This document shows, piece after piece, positions 1 to 8,252 of a stretch of DNA of 64,000 nt. The notes under the pieces are model-generated. The model made no database searches, was not told where the DNA came from, and was given only the letters and a program-made list of their open reading frames with translations. Position 1 is the stretch's first letter. Each line of letters opens with the position of its first letter. The translations under genes and the position numbers were made by a program. Origin of the DNA: SLHU01 sp009929975 (GTDB lineage: Bacteria > Bacillota > Clostridia > Saccharofermentanales > UBA5734); assembly GCA_040776905.1 (NCBI GenBank), contig JAXGZQ010000002.1:598847-662846 (forward strand). Reading direction: 5' to 3'.

Positions 1-259
1 TATCGACATCCTCACCTTTCGCTGTCAGCAAAATGATCGGCATGTTCCAGGACTGTCGGATCCGCTGCATCGCCATGATGCCGTCCATGACCGGCATCAT
101 GATGTCCATCAGGACCAGATGAATCTCCTGTTCCGAACAGATCCGGACGGCTTCGACACCGTTATAGGCTTTATACAGCCGGTACTGATCCGACGTCAGA
201 TAGATTTCCAGTGCCGACACAATGTCTTTTTCGTCATCACAGATCAGAATATTCATCAT
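1..259 (-). CDS. Response regulator, receiver domain (5' part only)
   Basis: The first 86 codons of a response regulator; the rest runs off the left edge. The receiver-domain signatures are all visible: the acidic pair D8-D9, the phospho-acceptor D52 in VLMDIMMPVMDG and the LTAKGED region before the conserved lysine. A GGAGGG ribosome binding site lies 7 nt before a tandem ATG ATG start at 259. The OmpR-type spacing suggests a winged-helix output domain, but that part is outside the window. It lies directly downstream of a decayed sulfatase and GH2 locus, so it may once have regulated or accompanied it; that is inference. The partner kinase is not visible. Confidence 0.9.
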   Translation of the reverse strand, partial: MMNILICDDEKDIVSALEIYLTSDQYRLYKAYNGVEAVRICSEQEIHLVLMDIMMPVMDGIMAMQRIRQSWNMPIILLTAKGEDVD

Positions 260-356
260 CTCTTGACCCTCCGGTTACGATTATGCCAAAGCTGTCATTA
301 AGTCCGACCGCGTATTTTCTTAATATTTCCTTAAAATCATACCATGTTCAACATTG

Positions 357-396
357 ATCCAAAAGAAAGCACCTGAACCGTCCGGATCCAGGTGCT
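357..396 (-). terminator. Rho-independent terminator after sulfatase remnant
   Basis: On the minus strand, arms AGCACCTG and CAGGTGCT pair around a 13-nt loop and are followed by TTCTTTT. It lies just past the stop of the sulfatase remnant, so the ancestral transcription unit ended here before the response regulator. Confidence 0.75.
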
Positions 397-414
397 GATG
401 GTTTTCTGGCTGAT

Positions 415-1108
415 TCAGCGTTCAGTATTCCGCTTCCTTTTCTGCCCGGACATACGCAGCGCTCTATAAATGGATTGTCCCTGGACAAAGGACGGGGTCT
501 GAACCGCGCAGAAATCAAGTATCGTCGGCACGATATCCACTGCGTCCCCTGCGAAAGTATATGGTTCATGTGTGCTGCGCGGCTGATCACTGTAAGTTGG
601 ACGACCGTACTGCGCGGCGGTCGGCGGCAGTGAACTGCGCACACGCTCAACCTGGTCCGGCGCGATGCGTTCAACCCACTTGATATAGGCATCATCATAG
701 CAGCCGGGTTCATCTGACAGAATGAACGTATCAAACCCATAAGTGTCGGTCGGATCACGGTGATCACGCCGGGCATGCGGCCGGAAATGAAGCTTGCCGA
801 TCTGAGCCGTCTGATAGCCATACGGCTTGAGCAGCTGATTGACCGGCATCGCGTCGTCGGGCAATGGAACACCATTGGTCCCGATGCCAAGCGATCCGCA
901 GTAGCGGCCGGTCAGAAATGACATCCGGCTCGGCATACAGACAGGGTTTTGCACAAAATAATGATTGAGCCGTGCGCCCTGCCGCGAGTCGATCTAGATT
1001 CGGTGTTTTGGCCAGCTCGTTGCCATAGCAGCCCAGTGAGTCCCAGCGCTGCTGATCGGTGTAGACCAGCAGAATATTCGGTCGTTTCGCGTTTCGCATC
1101 GTCATCAT
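415..1108 (-). pseudogene. Sulfatase (alkaline-phosphatase superfamily), frameshifted and internally deleted
   Basis: The N-terminal piece reads RPNILLVYTDQQRWDSLGCY then TPNLDRLAA, the start of a type I sulfatase. Reading breaks near 976-979. Two bases appear missing relative to an expected AAEGARLNH, and the adjacent frame continues with ARLNHYFVQNPVCMPSRMSF. That contains C-x-P-S-R, the motif whose Cys becomes formylglycine in active enzymes. The second piece then jumps from a mid-protein region (YIKWVERIAPDQ) almost directly to AGDAVDIVPTILDF, a C-terminal motif. A typical sulfatase is about 450-500 residues; here fewer than 240 remain. Both a frameshift and a large internal deletion argue for a dead gene. 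It sits beside a GH2 remnant, as expected for a former sulfated-glycan utilisation locus. Confidence 0.85.
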
Positions 1109-1139
1109 CCCCGTTTTCTGATCGAATCGAACAGATCGA

Positions 1140-1830
1140 TTAGACCAAACCGCCGCCAGTGGTGGCCAGACGCGTTATTCACTCCGGCTGGCGGCCCACT
1201 CCCGCCGGGTCCTGGCATCCAGTTCATCAATCGCCTGCCGGGTCGTATAAGTTCAGCGCACCGGCCAGCCAATTCCCGTCACACGATTCGCGTCATGGAT
1301 CATGTCCCACACTTCAACTTGGTTGTCCACTTCAGTTTCGATCTGCAGCTGCCAGCAATCGCCTTCCAGACGCCTTGATTTCACGAAGGTTCCCCACAGC
1401 GCGACCGACAGGCGGTCGGTCTTGACCAGCCAGACATTGCGGCAGATTCCCCCGCCTTCATAATACCAGGCCTCATAATCGTGGCAGTCCGCATGAACCG
1501 CAACCACATTGATGTCAGTATCAAAGCGGGCCACATCGGTGATATCGTCATCAAAGCCGATACCGGCGGTGAAATTGGTTTTCAGGAGCATTGAATTGAC
1601 GTAGACTTCACATTTTGTGGCGACACTCTCGAAGTGCAGGACGATCCGCCTGGACCGGTCTTCACTGCTCAGCCGGAAATATCTGCGGTACCACGCCTAC
1701 CATCTGCCACGCGGAAAATCAAAGTGCTCTCCGCCAAACGGGTCGGTCGTGGAAAGGCCGTTCTCAGCGACGAAATCGTGGGGCACGCGATTTTGTACCT
1801 GACCATTCATGCTGACTATAGACTTTGACA
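1140..1830 (-). pseudogene. GH2 beta-galactosidase/beta-glucuronidase family N-terminal remnant
   Basis: One minus-strand frame from about 1820 reads VPHDFVAENGLSTTDPFGG, an in-frame TAG, then AWYRRYFRLSSEDRSRR, FESVATKCEVYVN and WYYEGGGICRNVWLVKT. This is the sugar-binding (jelly-roll) domain of GH2 enzymes, where the WYxEGxGIxRxVWL motif is characteristic. The frame then ends at about 1253. The central TIM barrel with its catalytic acid is absent. A short unrelated open tail (QAIDELDARTRREWAASRSE, about 1169-1229) follows before the sulfatase remnant. The premature stop plus loss of the catalytic domain mark a pseudogene. Confidence 0.8.
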
Positions 1831-1901
1831 GCGCGATCGTAAATGTCACGCGGCTGAAATTTTTGTCGGTTAGCAAATTCTTACTGATCTGATGTCATCA
1901 G

Positions 1902-3602
1902 TCAGGTTGAGTGGTTGACGCAATCCGGGCCACCCTCTCCAGTACCGAATTCATAGACGCGCACCTCATAGGGCCGGGTGGTAAAGCCTTTCCCATCCGT
2001 GGCCTGATCCGGGTAGTTGCTGAAAATGAGCCTGGCGCTCTTGCCGTCAAATCCTGCCGGAAAGCGGAATTTCACGTTCTTTTCCGTAAACGAACAGACA
2101 ACCAGAAGCGTCTTCCCCTCGTAGGCACGGCCATAGACATAAAGCTGCCTGCTGCTCCTGTCATACGCTTGGCAGCCGCCATGACGCACAATGTCGCTCG
2201 TGGTACGGTAGTGCAAAACCGCGCGGTAGAAATTGAGCAGAGAGTCCGGGGCTTTTTCCTGGGCTGCGACGTTGATGGTGGCATAGTTCGGGTTCACCGC
2301 AAACCAGGGCTTCGCCTCGCTGAAGCCGCCGTTCATTTCACCGCTCCACTGCATGATGGTCCGGGCGTTGTCACGTGTGGCACGGCGGATTCTATCGAAT
2401 TTTTTCTGATTGTGGCCCTTTCTGCAGGCCATCGCATAGTGATTGATGGCCATGCAGTCCTTGTACTGGTCAATGGCATCCAGATAGTGATTGGTCATGC
2501 CGATCTCCTGACCCTGATAGGCAAAGGGCGTGCCCTGCTGGAACAGATAGGAGCAGGCCAGCATCTTCCCGCTCTCCACGCGGTATTTCTCGCTGCCAGA
2601 GCGGCTGATGACGCGTGCATGGTCATGCTTTTCCAAATACAGCGCGTTCCAGCCGATGCCGCTCAATGCCTTCTGCCAGCGGGTGAAAGCCCTTTTGAGC
2701 TTCCTGAGGCTGAACGGCAGTGGGATGTACTCGGTGAAAAGGCAGTCAGCCTCCATATGCTGAAAATGGAACATCATATCCAGTTCATGACTGGCCCTGC
2801 GCTCGTCGACAAACCGCAGCGCTTTGCCGGGCGTCATCATCGGTGCCTCGCCCACGACAAAGCAATCGTACTGATCAAGTACGTTCCGGCGGAACTGACT
2901 GAGATATTCATGCACACGGGGACCGTTCATGTAATAGCGCAGACCACGCATGAACGGAAGCACATCGTCCGGCAGTCCTTCGGGCTTGGAGATGAAGGTG
3001 ATGACATCCTCACGAAAGCCATCCACGCCCATGTCGAGCCAATAGCGCATGATCGCCTCGACTTCATTCCGAACCGCCGGGTTGTCCATATTGAGATCGG
3101 CCTGCGTCTGATCAAACACATGCAGATAATACTCATCCATCTGCGGATCATAGGCCCAGGCTTTGCCGGAAAACACGCTGTCCCAGTTGTTCGGCCGTTT
3201 CCCACCCGGCCGGCCCTTGCGCCAGAAGTAATACGGATAGTAGGGGCTGTTTTTGTCGCGGCTTTTGCGGAACCATTCATGCTCAATCGAGGTGTGGTTC
3301 ACAACAAGGTCCAGAATGACCTTCATCCCGAGCGCATGCGCCCGGTCGAGCACCTTGCGGAAAATCGCCATGTCCCCGTATTCGGGATTGATCGTCCGGT
3401 AATCGGCGATATCGTAACCGTAGTCGGCCTGCGGCGAAACGAACAGCGGCGAAAACCAGATACCGCGGATGCCGAGTGAGCGGATATATTCGAGCTTCTC
3501 GTAAACACCGTACAAGTCGCCGATACCATCACCGTTTCCGTCAGCAAAGCTGCGCGGCCAGATCTGATAAAACGCGATCTCCTTATACCATTGAACCGCC
3601 AT
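1902..3602 (-). CDS. GH13 alpha-glucosidase (oligo-1,6-glucosidase type)
   Basis: A 566-residue cytoplasmic alpha-amylase-family exo-glucosidase, probably cleaving terminal glucose from isomalto- or malto-oligosaccharides. The four GH13 regions are in order: DLVVNHTS, GFREDVITF with nucleophile D199, VVGEAP with acid/base E252, and EKHDHAR with transition-state stabiliser D327. The N-terminus WYKEIAFYQIWPRSFADGNGDGIGDL is typical of the oligo-1,6-glucosidase/trehalose-6-phosphate hydrolase subgroup. The length fits that subgroup. The ATG at 3602 is chosen because AGGAGG sits 7 nt upstream; a longer frame to 3644 lacks a site. No signal peptide. Exact substrate is not determinable from sequence alone. 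Confidence 0.93.
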   Translation of the reverse strand: MAVQWYKEIAFYQIWPRSFADGNGDGIGDLYGVYEKLEYIRSLGIRGIWFSPLFVSPQADYGYDIADYRTINPEYGDMAIFRKVLDRAHALGMKVILDLVVNHTSIEHEWFRKSRDKNSPYYPYYFWRKGRPGGKRPNNWDSVFSGKAWAYDPQMDEYYLHVFDQTQADLNMDNPAVRNEVEAIMRYWLDMGVDGFREDVITFISKPEGLPDDVLPFMRGLRYYMNGPRVHEYLSQFRRNVLDQYDCFVVGEAPMMTPGKALRFVDERRASHELDMMFHFQHMEADCLFTEYIPLPFSLRKLKRAFTRWQKALSGIGWNALYLEKHDHARVISRSGSEKYRVESGKMLACSYLFQQGTPFAYQGQEIGMTNHYLDAIDQYKDCMAINHYAMACRKGHNQKKFDRIRRATRDNARTIMQWSGEMNGGFSEAKPWFAVNPNYATINVAAQEKAPDSLLNFYRAVLHYRTTSDIVRHGGCQAYDRSSRQLYVYGRAYEGKTLLVVCSFTEKNVKFRFPAGFDGKSARLIFSNYPDQATDGKGFTTRPYEVRVYEFGTGEGGPDCVNHST

Positions 3603-3956
3603 CCCGGAGCCTCCTGATATTGATAGGTGATCTGTGCCTCGCAAATTTCACGGCTTATCTCAGCATGGGTGAATCTGGCCATCAGCGCGGCGTCACCGGT
3701 ATGCGGTCTGTCTCTGGCAACAGATCCAGTCAGCCGGTACAATAATTCCACTTCATTCATAGTGCAATAGCGCTCCGGGTAAGTCAATCAACGAAAAGGG
3801 CCGGCGAGAGCCGGACCCGGGCAAATGCAGGTATTTGCACTTGTGGTCTATCGGTTTAACTTCGCCATCGATAGAAAAGTGATTGATTCCGGCAAGGTCA
3901 AATCGGCCATAAATCATTGATGATGTTTTCAGGACACATTGCATAAACCATTGCCC
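3603..3956. other. Non-coding stretch between GH13 gene and tRNA-Pro
   Basis: About 350 bases with no convincing gene. A minus-strand run from about 3759 (MNEVELLYRLTGSVARD) is open but has no recognisable family and runs into the GH13 gene in another frame. A GC-rich hairpin (CCGGC/GCCGG, about 3797-3814) followed by TTTT on the minus strand at about 3793-3818 may be a second, weaker terminator. Confidence 0.4.
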
Positions 3957-3995
3957 AAAAAAGTAAAAACCCCAAAACATAACAGTCTCAGGGTT
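3957..3995 (-). terminator. Terminator of the tRNA-Pro unit
   Basis: Immediately after the CCA end of the tRNA, the minus strand has AACCC, a 17-nt loop, GGGGTT and a T-rich tail (TTTTTACTTTTTT). This fits a rho-independent terminator. Confidence 0.6.
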
Positions 3996-4000
3996 CTTCG

Positions 4001-4077
4001 TGGTCGAGGTGAAGGGACTTGAACCCCCGACATCCTGCTCCCAAAGCAGGCGCGCTAGCCAACTGCGCTACACCTCG
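4001..4077 (-). tRNA. tRNA-Pro (anticodon TGG)
   Basis: A 77-nt cloverleaf. The 7-bp acceptor stem is CGAGGTG/CACCTCG with discriminator A and an encoded CCA end. The D-arm has GCGCAGTTGGCTAGCGC. The anticodon stem CCTGC/GCAGG encloses the loop TTTGGGA, giving anticodon TGG. The T-arm loop is GGTTCAAGTCC. The anticodon assigns proline. Confidence 0.97.
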
Positions 4078-4134
4078 AAGTCTTTATGATTCTATACGGT
4101 TCTGCCATAACTGTCAATCGCCGCGGCCACGAAA

Positions 4135-5073
4135 CTAATATCGACCGAGCCAGTCAGTGGCCAGAATCAGCGCTGGTATCGAGACAACGGACAGCAGGGT
4201 TGACAGCGCGACGGTCCGTGTTGCCAACAGGTTATCCTGATCATGCCTGGTCGCGAATAGAGCGGTCGCTGCCGCGGTCGGAGCGGCAGCCGGAATCAGG
4301 CAGGCCAGAAACAGCGTGCGGCCGGTTTCGATCGGCAGCAGTGCCAATAGACCCATGACCAGAGCCGGAATGACCAGCAAACGCAATAAAGCGGAGACCA
4401 TCACCGATCGATCGGTAAAAACACTGCCGGGATGGATCAGTGAGAGTTGCGCACCGATAATGATCATCGCCAGCGGCGAGTTCAGACCGGCCAGATGACC
4501 AATCACCTCTGTTGGTATTTCAGGCAGGCGAATTTGCAGGATGAACAACGGAAAAGCCAGTAGGAGTGACACGGTACCGGGGTTGACAAGAGCGCGGCGC
4601 CAGTCCATCGATCCCTTCTCCCCGGTCATCAGGCGTACACCATAGGTCCACTGCGCGACATTGAACACCGCGATATAGACGGAGCCAAACAGGACACCCT
4701 GTGAGCCGAGAATCGCGTCGAGCAGCGGAATGCACATGAAGCCGCAATTGGAGAAGACCACGGAAAATTCAAGGACACGGCGGCGCGACTGGATCTGGCG
4801 GTGAAAGAACAGTCGTGCCACCGCCGCACCCAGCGCATGACTGGCCACCGCACTGACAAGTGCGATGGCCAGGCCCTGCAGCAAACTAGTATCAAAAGGG
4901 GTCTGGAACGAACGGATGATGACGGCGGGTGTGACAATGACCAGCAGCAGATTGGTCAGCTGCTTTGTCCCCTCTTCATTCAGCATGCGGATCCGGCTGG
5001 CGATATATCCGACAGCGATCAGCAGAAATAAAATCAGCACCTGTTCGGTTACAAGCCAGGCATTATCGAACAT
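4135..5073 (-). CDS. AEC family transporter (auxin efflux carrier superfamily permease)
   Basis: A 312-residue integral membrane protein with about ten hydrophobic segments arranged as two five-helix halves, the AEC (auxin efflux carrier) architecture. Characteristic stretches are LTNLLLVIVTPAVIIRSF in the first half and a second-half region ending in PAAAPTAAATALFA. Bacterial members export or exchange small organic acids such as malate, but the substrate cannot be read from sequence. It lies 32 nt downstream of araA on the same strand and is probably cotranscribed. That is suggestive but not proof of a link to pentose metabolism. Confidence 0.88.
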   Translation of the reverse strand: MFDNAWLVTEQVLILFLLIAVGYIASRIRMLNEEGTKQLTNLLLVIVTPAVIIRSFQTPFDTSLLQGLAIALVSAVASHALGAAVARLFFHRQIQSRRRVLEFSVVFSNCGFMCIPLLDAILGSQGVLFGSVYIAVFNVAQWTYGVRLMTGEKGSMDWRRALVNPGTVSLLLAFPLFILQIRLPEIPTEVIGHLAGLNSPLAMIIIGAQLSLIHPGSVFTDRSVMVSALLRLLVIPALVMGLLALLPIETGRTLFLACLIPAAAPTAAATALFATRHDQDNLLATRTVALSTLLSVVSIPALILATDWLGRY

Positions 5074-5105
5074 TCAATCCAGATCCCCTGTTCATCGTTA
5101 TTTCG

Positions 5106-6596
5106 TCACGGTTGAAGATTCAGCCGATAGGCGACTTCGTTCCAGAGTAATTCTTTTTTCAGCTCCTGTAAATCCGTATTCTGCCGGATATGGACAAACT
5201 CCAGACCGATAAATTCAGCATAATCACGCAGATGGCCGGCATCCAGCGCATAGCTCATGACGGTATGATGGGCACCGCCACATAGCATCCAGGCCTCTGC
5301 CGAAGTCTGCAGATCGGGCATCGGCTTCCACATGACCCGGGCAACCGGCAATTTCGGCATTGGTTTTAAAGGGGTTACGGCCTGACAGTCATTGACGATC
5401 AGACGCATCCGGCCACCCATATCAATCAGAGATGCCAGTACCGCGTCACCTTCCGTTCCGTCAAAGACCAGACGGGCCGGCGGCTGCCGGTTGCCGATAC
5501 CGAGCGGATGCACTTCGATCGCCGGACGGCCGGACGCAACGGACGGACAAACCTCCAGCATATGGGCGCCGAGGACGAGCTCACGGCCACGCTCCAGATG
5601 ATAGGTGTAGTCTTCCATAAACGATGTGCCGCCCGGTTTGCCTTCAGCCATCCGTTTCATCACATGGGACAGACAGGCGGTTTTCCAGTCGCCCTCCGCA
5701 CCATAGCCGTAGCCATCGGCCATCATATTTTGCGCGGCGAGGCCTTCCAGCTGCTCGAGGCCATGCAGATCCTCAAACGTTGAGGTGAACGCGGAGAAAT
5801 GACCTTCCTCCATAAAGCGGCGCAGACCGGACTCCAGCCGCGCCTGATAACGGACGGCCTCCAGCTGGTCGGTATTGATATCATATCGTTCATGGTATTG
5901 ATCCATGACAGCGCTGACATCGCCATCCGACGCGCTTTTCACATAGTCAACCAGATCGCCGAGCGGGTAATAATTGACCGACCATCCCAGTATCCGTTCA
6001 GCCTCAACCTTGTCCCCTTCAGTGACCGCGACATCGCGCATATTGTCGCCAAAACGGGCACAGCGCAGCTGATATCCAATCTGTACACCGGCTGCCGCCC
6101 GCATGAAATCCTCAATCCGGCGCATCACATCATCATCCTGCCAGAAACCGGCGATCAGCTTGCGCGGGATGCGCAGGCGGGCACCGATGAAACCATGTTC
6201 GCGATCACCATGCGCGGACTGATTGAGGTTCATGAAGTCCATATCGATCGATTCCCAGGGAATCTCGCGGTTGAACTGGGTGTTCAGATGAAGATAAGGT
6301 TTACGCAGGCGGCTGAGACCGCTGATCCACATCTTTGATGGTGAGAACGTATGCATCCAGCTGATCACTCCGGCACAGTCAGGATCAAAATCGGCCTCGG
6401 CCAGAACCCGGCTGATTTCCCCGGATGTCGTCAACACCCCATGAAATTCAATATCGGCCGGCCAGCCGGCTTGTTTCTGCCAGAACGCCGTCATCTGCTC
6501 GGCATGTTCGCGTACCTGGCGAATGGTATCTTCACCATATAGATGCTGACTGCCGGTAATAAACCAGAATTTATAGTCACCAATCCGTTTACCCAT
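5106..6596 (-). CDS. araA: L-arabinose isomerase
   Basis: A 496-residue cytoplasmic enzyme converting L-arabinose to L-ribulose with Mn2+. The N-terminus FWFITGSQHLYGEDT is diagnostic of AraA, as are WMHTFSPSKMWI, LHLNTQFNREIPW and TSFMEDYTYHL. Length matches the family (about 495-500). The ATG at 6596 follows GGAGG by 7 nt. No araB or araD is next door; the neighbours are an AEC transporter downstream and a divergent beta-helix gene upstream, so the rest of the arabinose pathway must be elsewhere. No araR-type operator was confidently recognised in the 200-bp upstream spacer. Confidence 0.97.
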   Translation of the reverse strand: MGKRIGDYKFWFITGSQHLYGEDTIRQVREHAEQMTAFWQKQAGWPADIEFHGVLTTSGEISRVLAEADFDPDCAGVISWMHTFSPSKMWISGLSRLRKPYLHLNTQFNREIPWESIDMDFMNLNQSAHGDREHGFIGARLRIPRKLIAGFWQDDDVMRRIEDFMRAAAGVQIGYQLRCARFGDNMRDVAVTEGDKVEAERILGWSVNYYPLGDLVDYVKSASDGDVSAVMDQYHERYDINTDQLEAVRYQARLESGLRRFMEEGHFSAFTSTFEDLHGLEQLEGLAAQNMMADGYGYGAEGDWKTACLSHVMKRMAEGKPGGTSFMEDYTYHLERGRELVLGAHMLEVCPSVASGRPAIEVHPLGIGNRQPPARLVFDGTEGDAVLASLIDMGGRMRLIVNDCQAVTPLKPMPKLPVARVMWKPMPDLQTSAEAWMLCGGAHHTVMSYALDAGHLRDYAEFIGLEFVHIRQNTDLQELKKELLWNEVAYRLNLQP

Positions 6597-6800
6597 AAGA
6601 AAACCTCCTGCCATGATCAGCCCTGCCAAGGGGCTGTTATCTCTGCCTCAAATGATGCCATTGTCGACCGTAAACCGCAAGTTCAGGATCCGTCCGGCTG
6701 GAAAACAGCATCGTGCAGTTTTTCTTTTCCCTCAACCCTGATCGTGCTAAAATAAAACTGTTGATGACATAAATAATTCGATCATACGAGGTGATTGACC

Positions 6801-7511
6801 ATGACAGAGATCCAATACACTCCGGAACGGTTTCCCCAGATCGCGGCAGATAAGCTGATGACAGTCAGCCACTCGCTGGCCGGACCCTGGTTCAGCCAGG
6901 TCGACTGGCCCTGGCTGATTCTACCGCTGATCAAGGAGATCATCCTTCAAATCGGACCGACCCTGCCGAAAGACGAGTACGAACAGATTGAGGATCAGAT
7001 CTGGATTGCCCGGGATACCCGCGTCGCGTCTTCCGCCAGCCTGGCCGGTCCGCTGATCATCGGGCATGAGACGGAAATACGCCACTGCGCCTTTATCCGC
7101 GGCAGTGCCCTGGTCGGTGAAGGCGCTGTTGTCGGCAACTCAACGGAATTGAAAAACAGCATCCTGTTCGACCGGGTGCAGGTTCCCCACTATAACTATG
7201 TCGGTGATTCGATTCTTGGATATCGTGCCCATATGGGAGCCGGTTCGATCACCTCCAATGTCAAGGGTGACCACAGCAATATCAGCGTCCGGATCAATGA
7301 TGTCCGCATACCGACCGGGCTGCGCAAATTCGGTGCTTTGCTGGGCGATCAGGCCGAGGTTGGCTGCAACAGCGTCCTCAATCCAGGCAGCATTCTCGGC
7401 GCACGCTGTCAGATCTACCCTCTGTCCATGGTTCGCGGCTATGTGCCGGAAGACACAATCTACAAACAAAATAACAATATCGTTCTGAAAAACAGCCCGC
7501 TGACCGAATAA
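6801..7511 (+). CDS. Left-handed beta-helix protein, GlmU C-terminal-like (putative UDP-sugar pyrophosphorylase-related)
   Basis: A 236-residue cytoplasmic protein. After a helical N-terminal segment of about 75 residues come hexapeptide repeats of the left-handed beta-helix fold (for example VASSASLAGPLIIGHETEIR, SALVGEGAVVGNSTE, LGARCQIYPLSMV). Clostridial proteins of this kind are usually labelled UDP-N-acetylglucosamine pyrophosphorylase, but the nucleotidyltransferase domain of GlmU (with its LAAGxGTRM loop) is absent, so that label is doubtful. It could be an acyltransferase-like or sugar-nucleotide-binding protein. The start at 6801 is set by GAGGTG 7 nt upstream. Confidence 0.75.
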   Translation: MTEIQYTPERFPQIAADKLMTVSHSLAGPWFSQVDWPWLILPLIKEIILQIGPTLPKDEYEQIEDQIWIARDTRVASSASLAGPLIIGHETEIRHCAFIRGSALVGEGAVVGNSTELKNSILFDRVQVPHYNYVGDSILGYRAHMGAGSITSNVKGDHSNISVRINDVRIPTGLRKFGALLGDQAEVGCNSVLNPGSILGARCQIYPLSMVRGYVPEDTIYKQNNNIVLKNSPLTE

Positions 7512-7527
7512 TCCATACCGAATCAAT

Positions 7528-7557
7528 AAAAAAGCGCTCCGCGAGGGAGCGCTTTTT
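7528..7557. terminator. Bidirectional terminator
   Basis: A perfect 12-bp stem, AAAAAGCGCTCC and GGAGCGCTTTTT, with a 5-nt loop. The A and T runs let it end both the plus-strand beta-helix gene and the minus-strand rubrerythrin gene. Confidence 0.92.
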
Positions 7558-7577
7558 AAATACAGTCAGCGGAAGAA

Positions 7578-8174
7578 TCAGAAATTATCACAGAGAATCT
7601 CGAAATGAGCCTGCGGATGCTGACAAGCCGGGCAGATATCAGGAGCGACACTGCCTTCATGAACATAGCCGCAGTTATTGCATTTCCAGAGAACTTTTTC
7701 TTTTTTCTTGAAGACTTCACCATTCTTCACATTGTCAGCCAGTTTGAGATAACGATCTTCATGATGTTTCTCGACCCGGGCGATCATGCGGAAAGAGGTC
7801 GCGATATCCTTAAAGCCTTCTTTTTCAGCGACATTGGCAAACTCGACATAAAGATCAGCCCATTCTTCATGTTCACCGGCTGCGGCGGCGATCAGATGGT
7901 CATGTGTGTTGCCATAGGCGACCGGATACGACGCCGTGATCTCGATCGGTACGGCCTCATTGGTGCCGTCCAGGCCCTTGTCGATATGCTTGTAGAACAC
8001 TTTGGCATGTTCCTTTTCATTGTCTGCAGTCTCAAGAAAAATGGCTGAAATCTGATTATAGCCTTCTTTCTTGGCGACTGAAGCGAAGTACGTATAGCGG
8101 TTGCGCGCCTGCGATTCACCGGCGAACGCCTTCATCAGGTTTTTCAGGGTTTCGGTTCCAGTTAGTCTTGCCAT
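7578..8174 (-). CDS. rbr: Rubrerythrin
   Basis: A 198-residue cytoplasmic peroxidase that reduces hydrogen peroxide to water in anaerobes, using a non-haem diiron site. The N-terminal four-helix domain carries the ligand motifs AFAGESQARNRY, TADNEKEHA, GEHEEWADLY and EKHHEDRY. The C-terminal rubredoxin-like knuckle has WKCNNCGYVHEG and DICPACQHP, two CxxC pairs binding one iron. Start at 8174 with GGAGG 6 nt upstream. The -10 element overlaps a PerR-type box, so peroxide-responsive control is likely. Shares a bidirectional terminator with the convergent neighbour. Confidence 0.97.
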   Translation of the reverse strand: MARLTGTETLKNLMKAFAGESQARNRYTYFASVAKKEGYNQISAIFLETADNEKEHAKVFYKHIDKGLDGTNEAVPIEITASYPVAYGNTHDHLIAAAAGEHEEWADLYVEFANVAEKEGFKDIATSFRMIARVEKHHEDRYLKLADNVKNGEVFKKKEKVLWKCNNCGYVHEGSVAPDICPACQHPQAHFEILCDNF

Positions 8175-8232
8175 TGTAAGCCTCCCTAAATTTTCCAATA
8201 ATGGAATTTTTCAGTCGGGCATATGCCCAGAC

Positions 8233-8247
8233 TTGGAATAATTATAA
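8233..8247 (-). promoter_or_regulatory. PerR-like box overlapping the rubrerythrin -10 element
   Basis: Minus strand TTATAATTATTCCAA matches the Per box TTATAATNATTATAA at 12 of 14 specified positions. TATAAT at 8241-8246 lies inside it and would be the -10; no good -35 is visible. A repressor bound here would block RNA polymerase directly. The assignment rests on motif similarity and on the known PerR control of rubrerythrin genes in clostridia. Confidence 0.65.
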
Positions 8248-8252
8248 CATAT

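Noticed and set aside
1911..3479. Long plus-strand open frame opposite the GH13 gene
   Set aside because: Exactly antisense to a well-conserved alpha-glucosidase, with no ribosome binding site and no family resemblance; typical of the complementary strand of a GC-rich coding gene.
3753..3980. Minus-strand frame between tRNA-Pro and the GH13 gene
   Set aside because: It overlaps the tRNA terminator, has no ribosome binding site and no recognised sequence.
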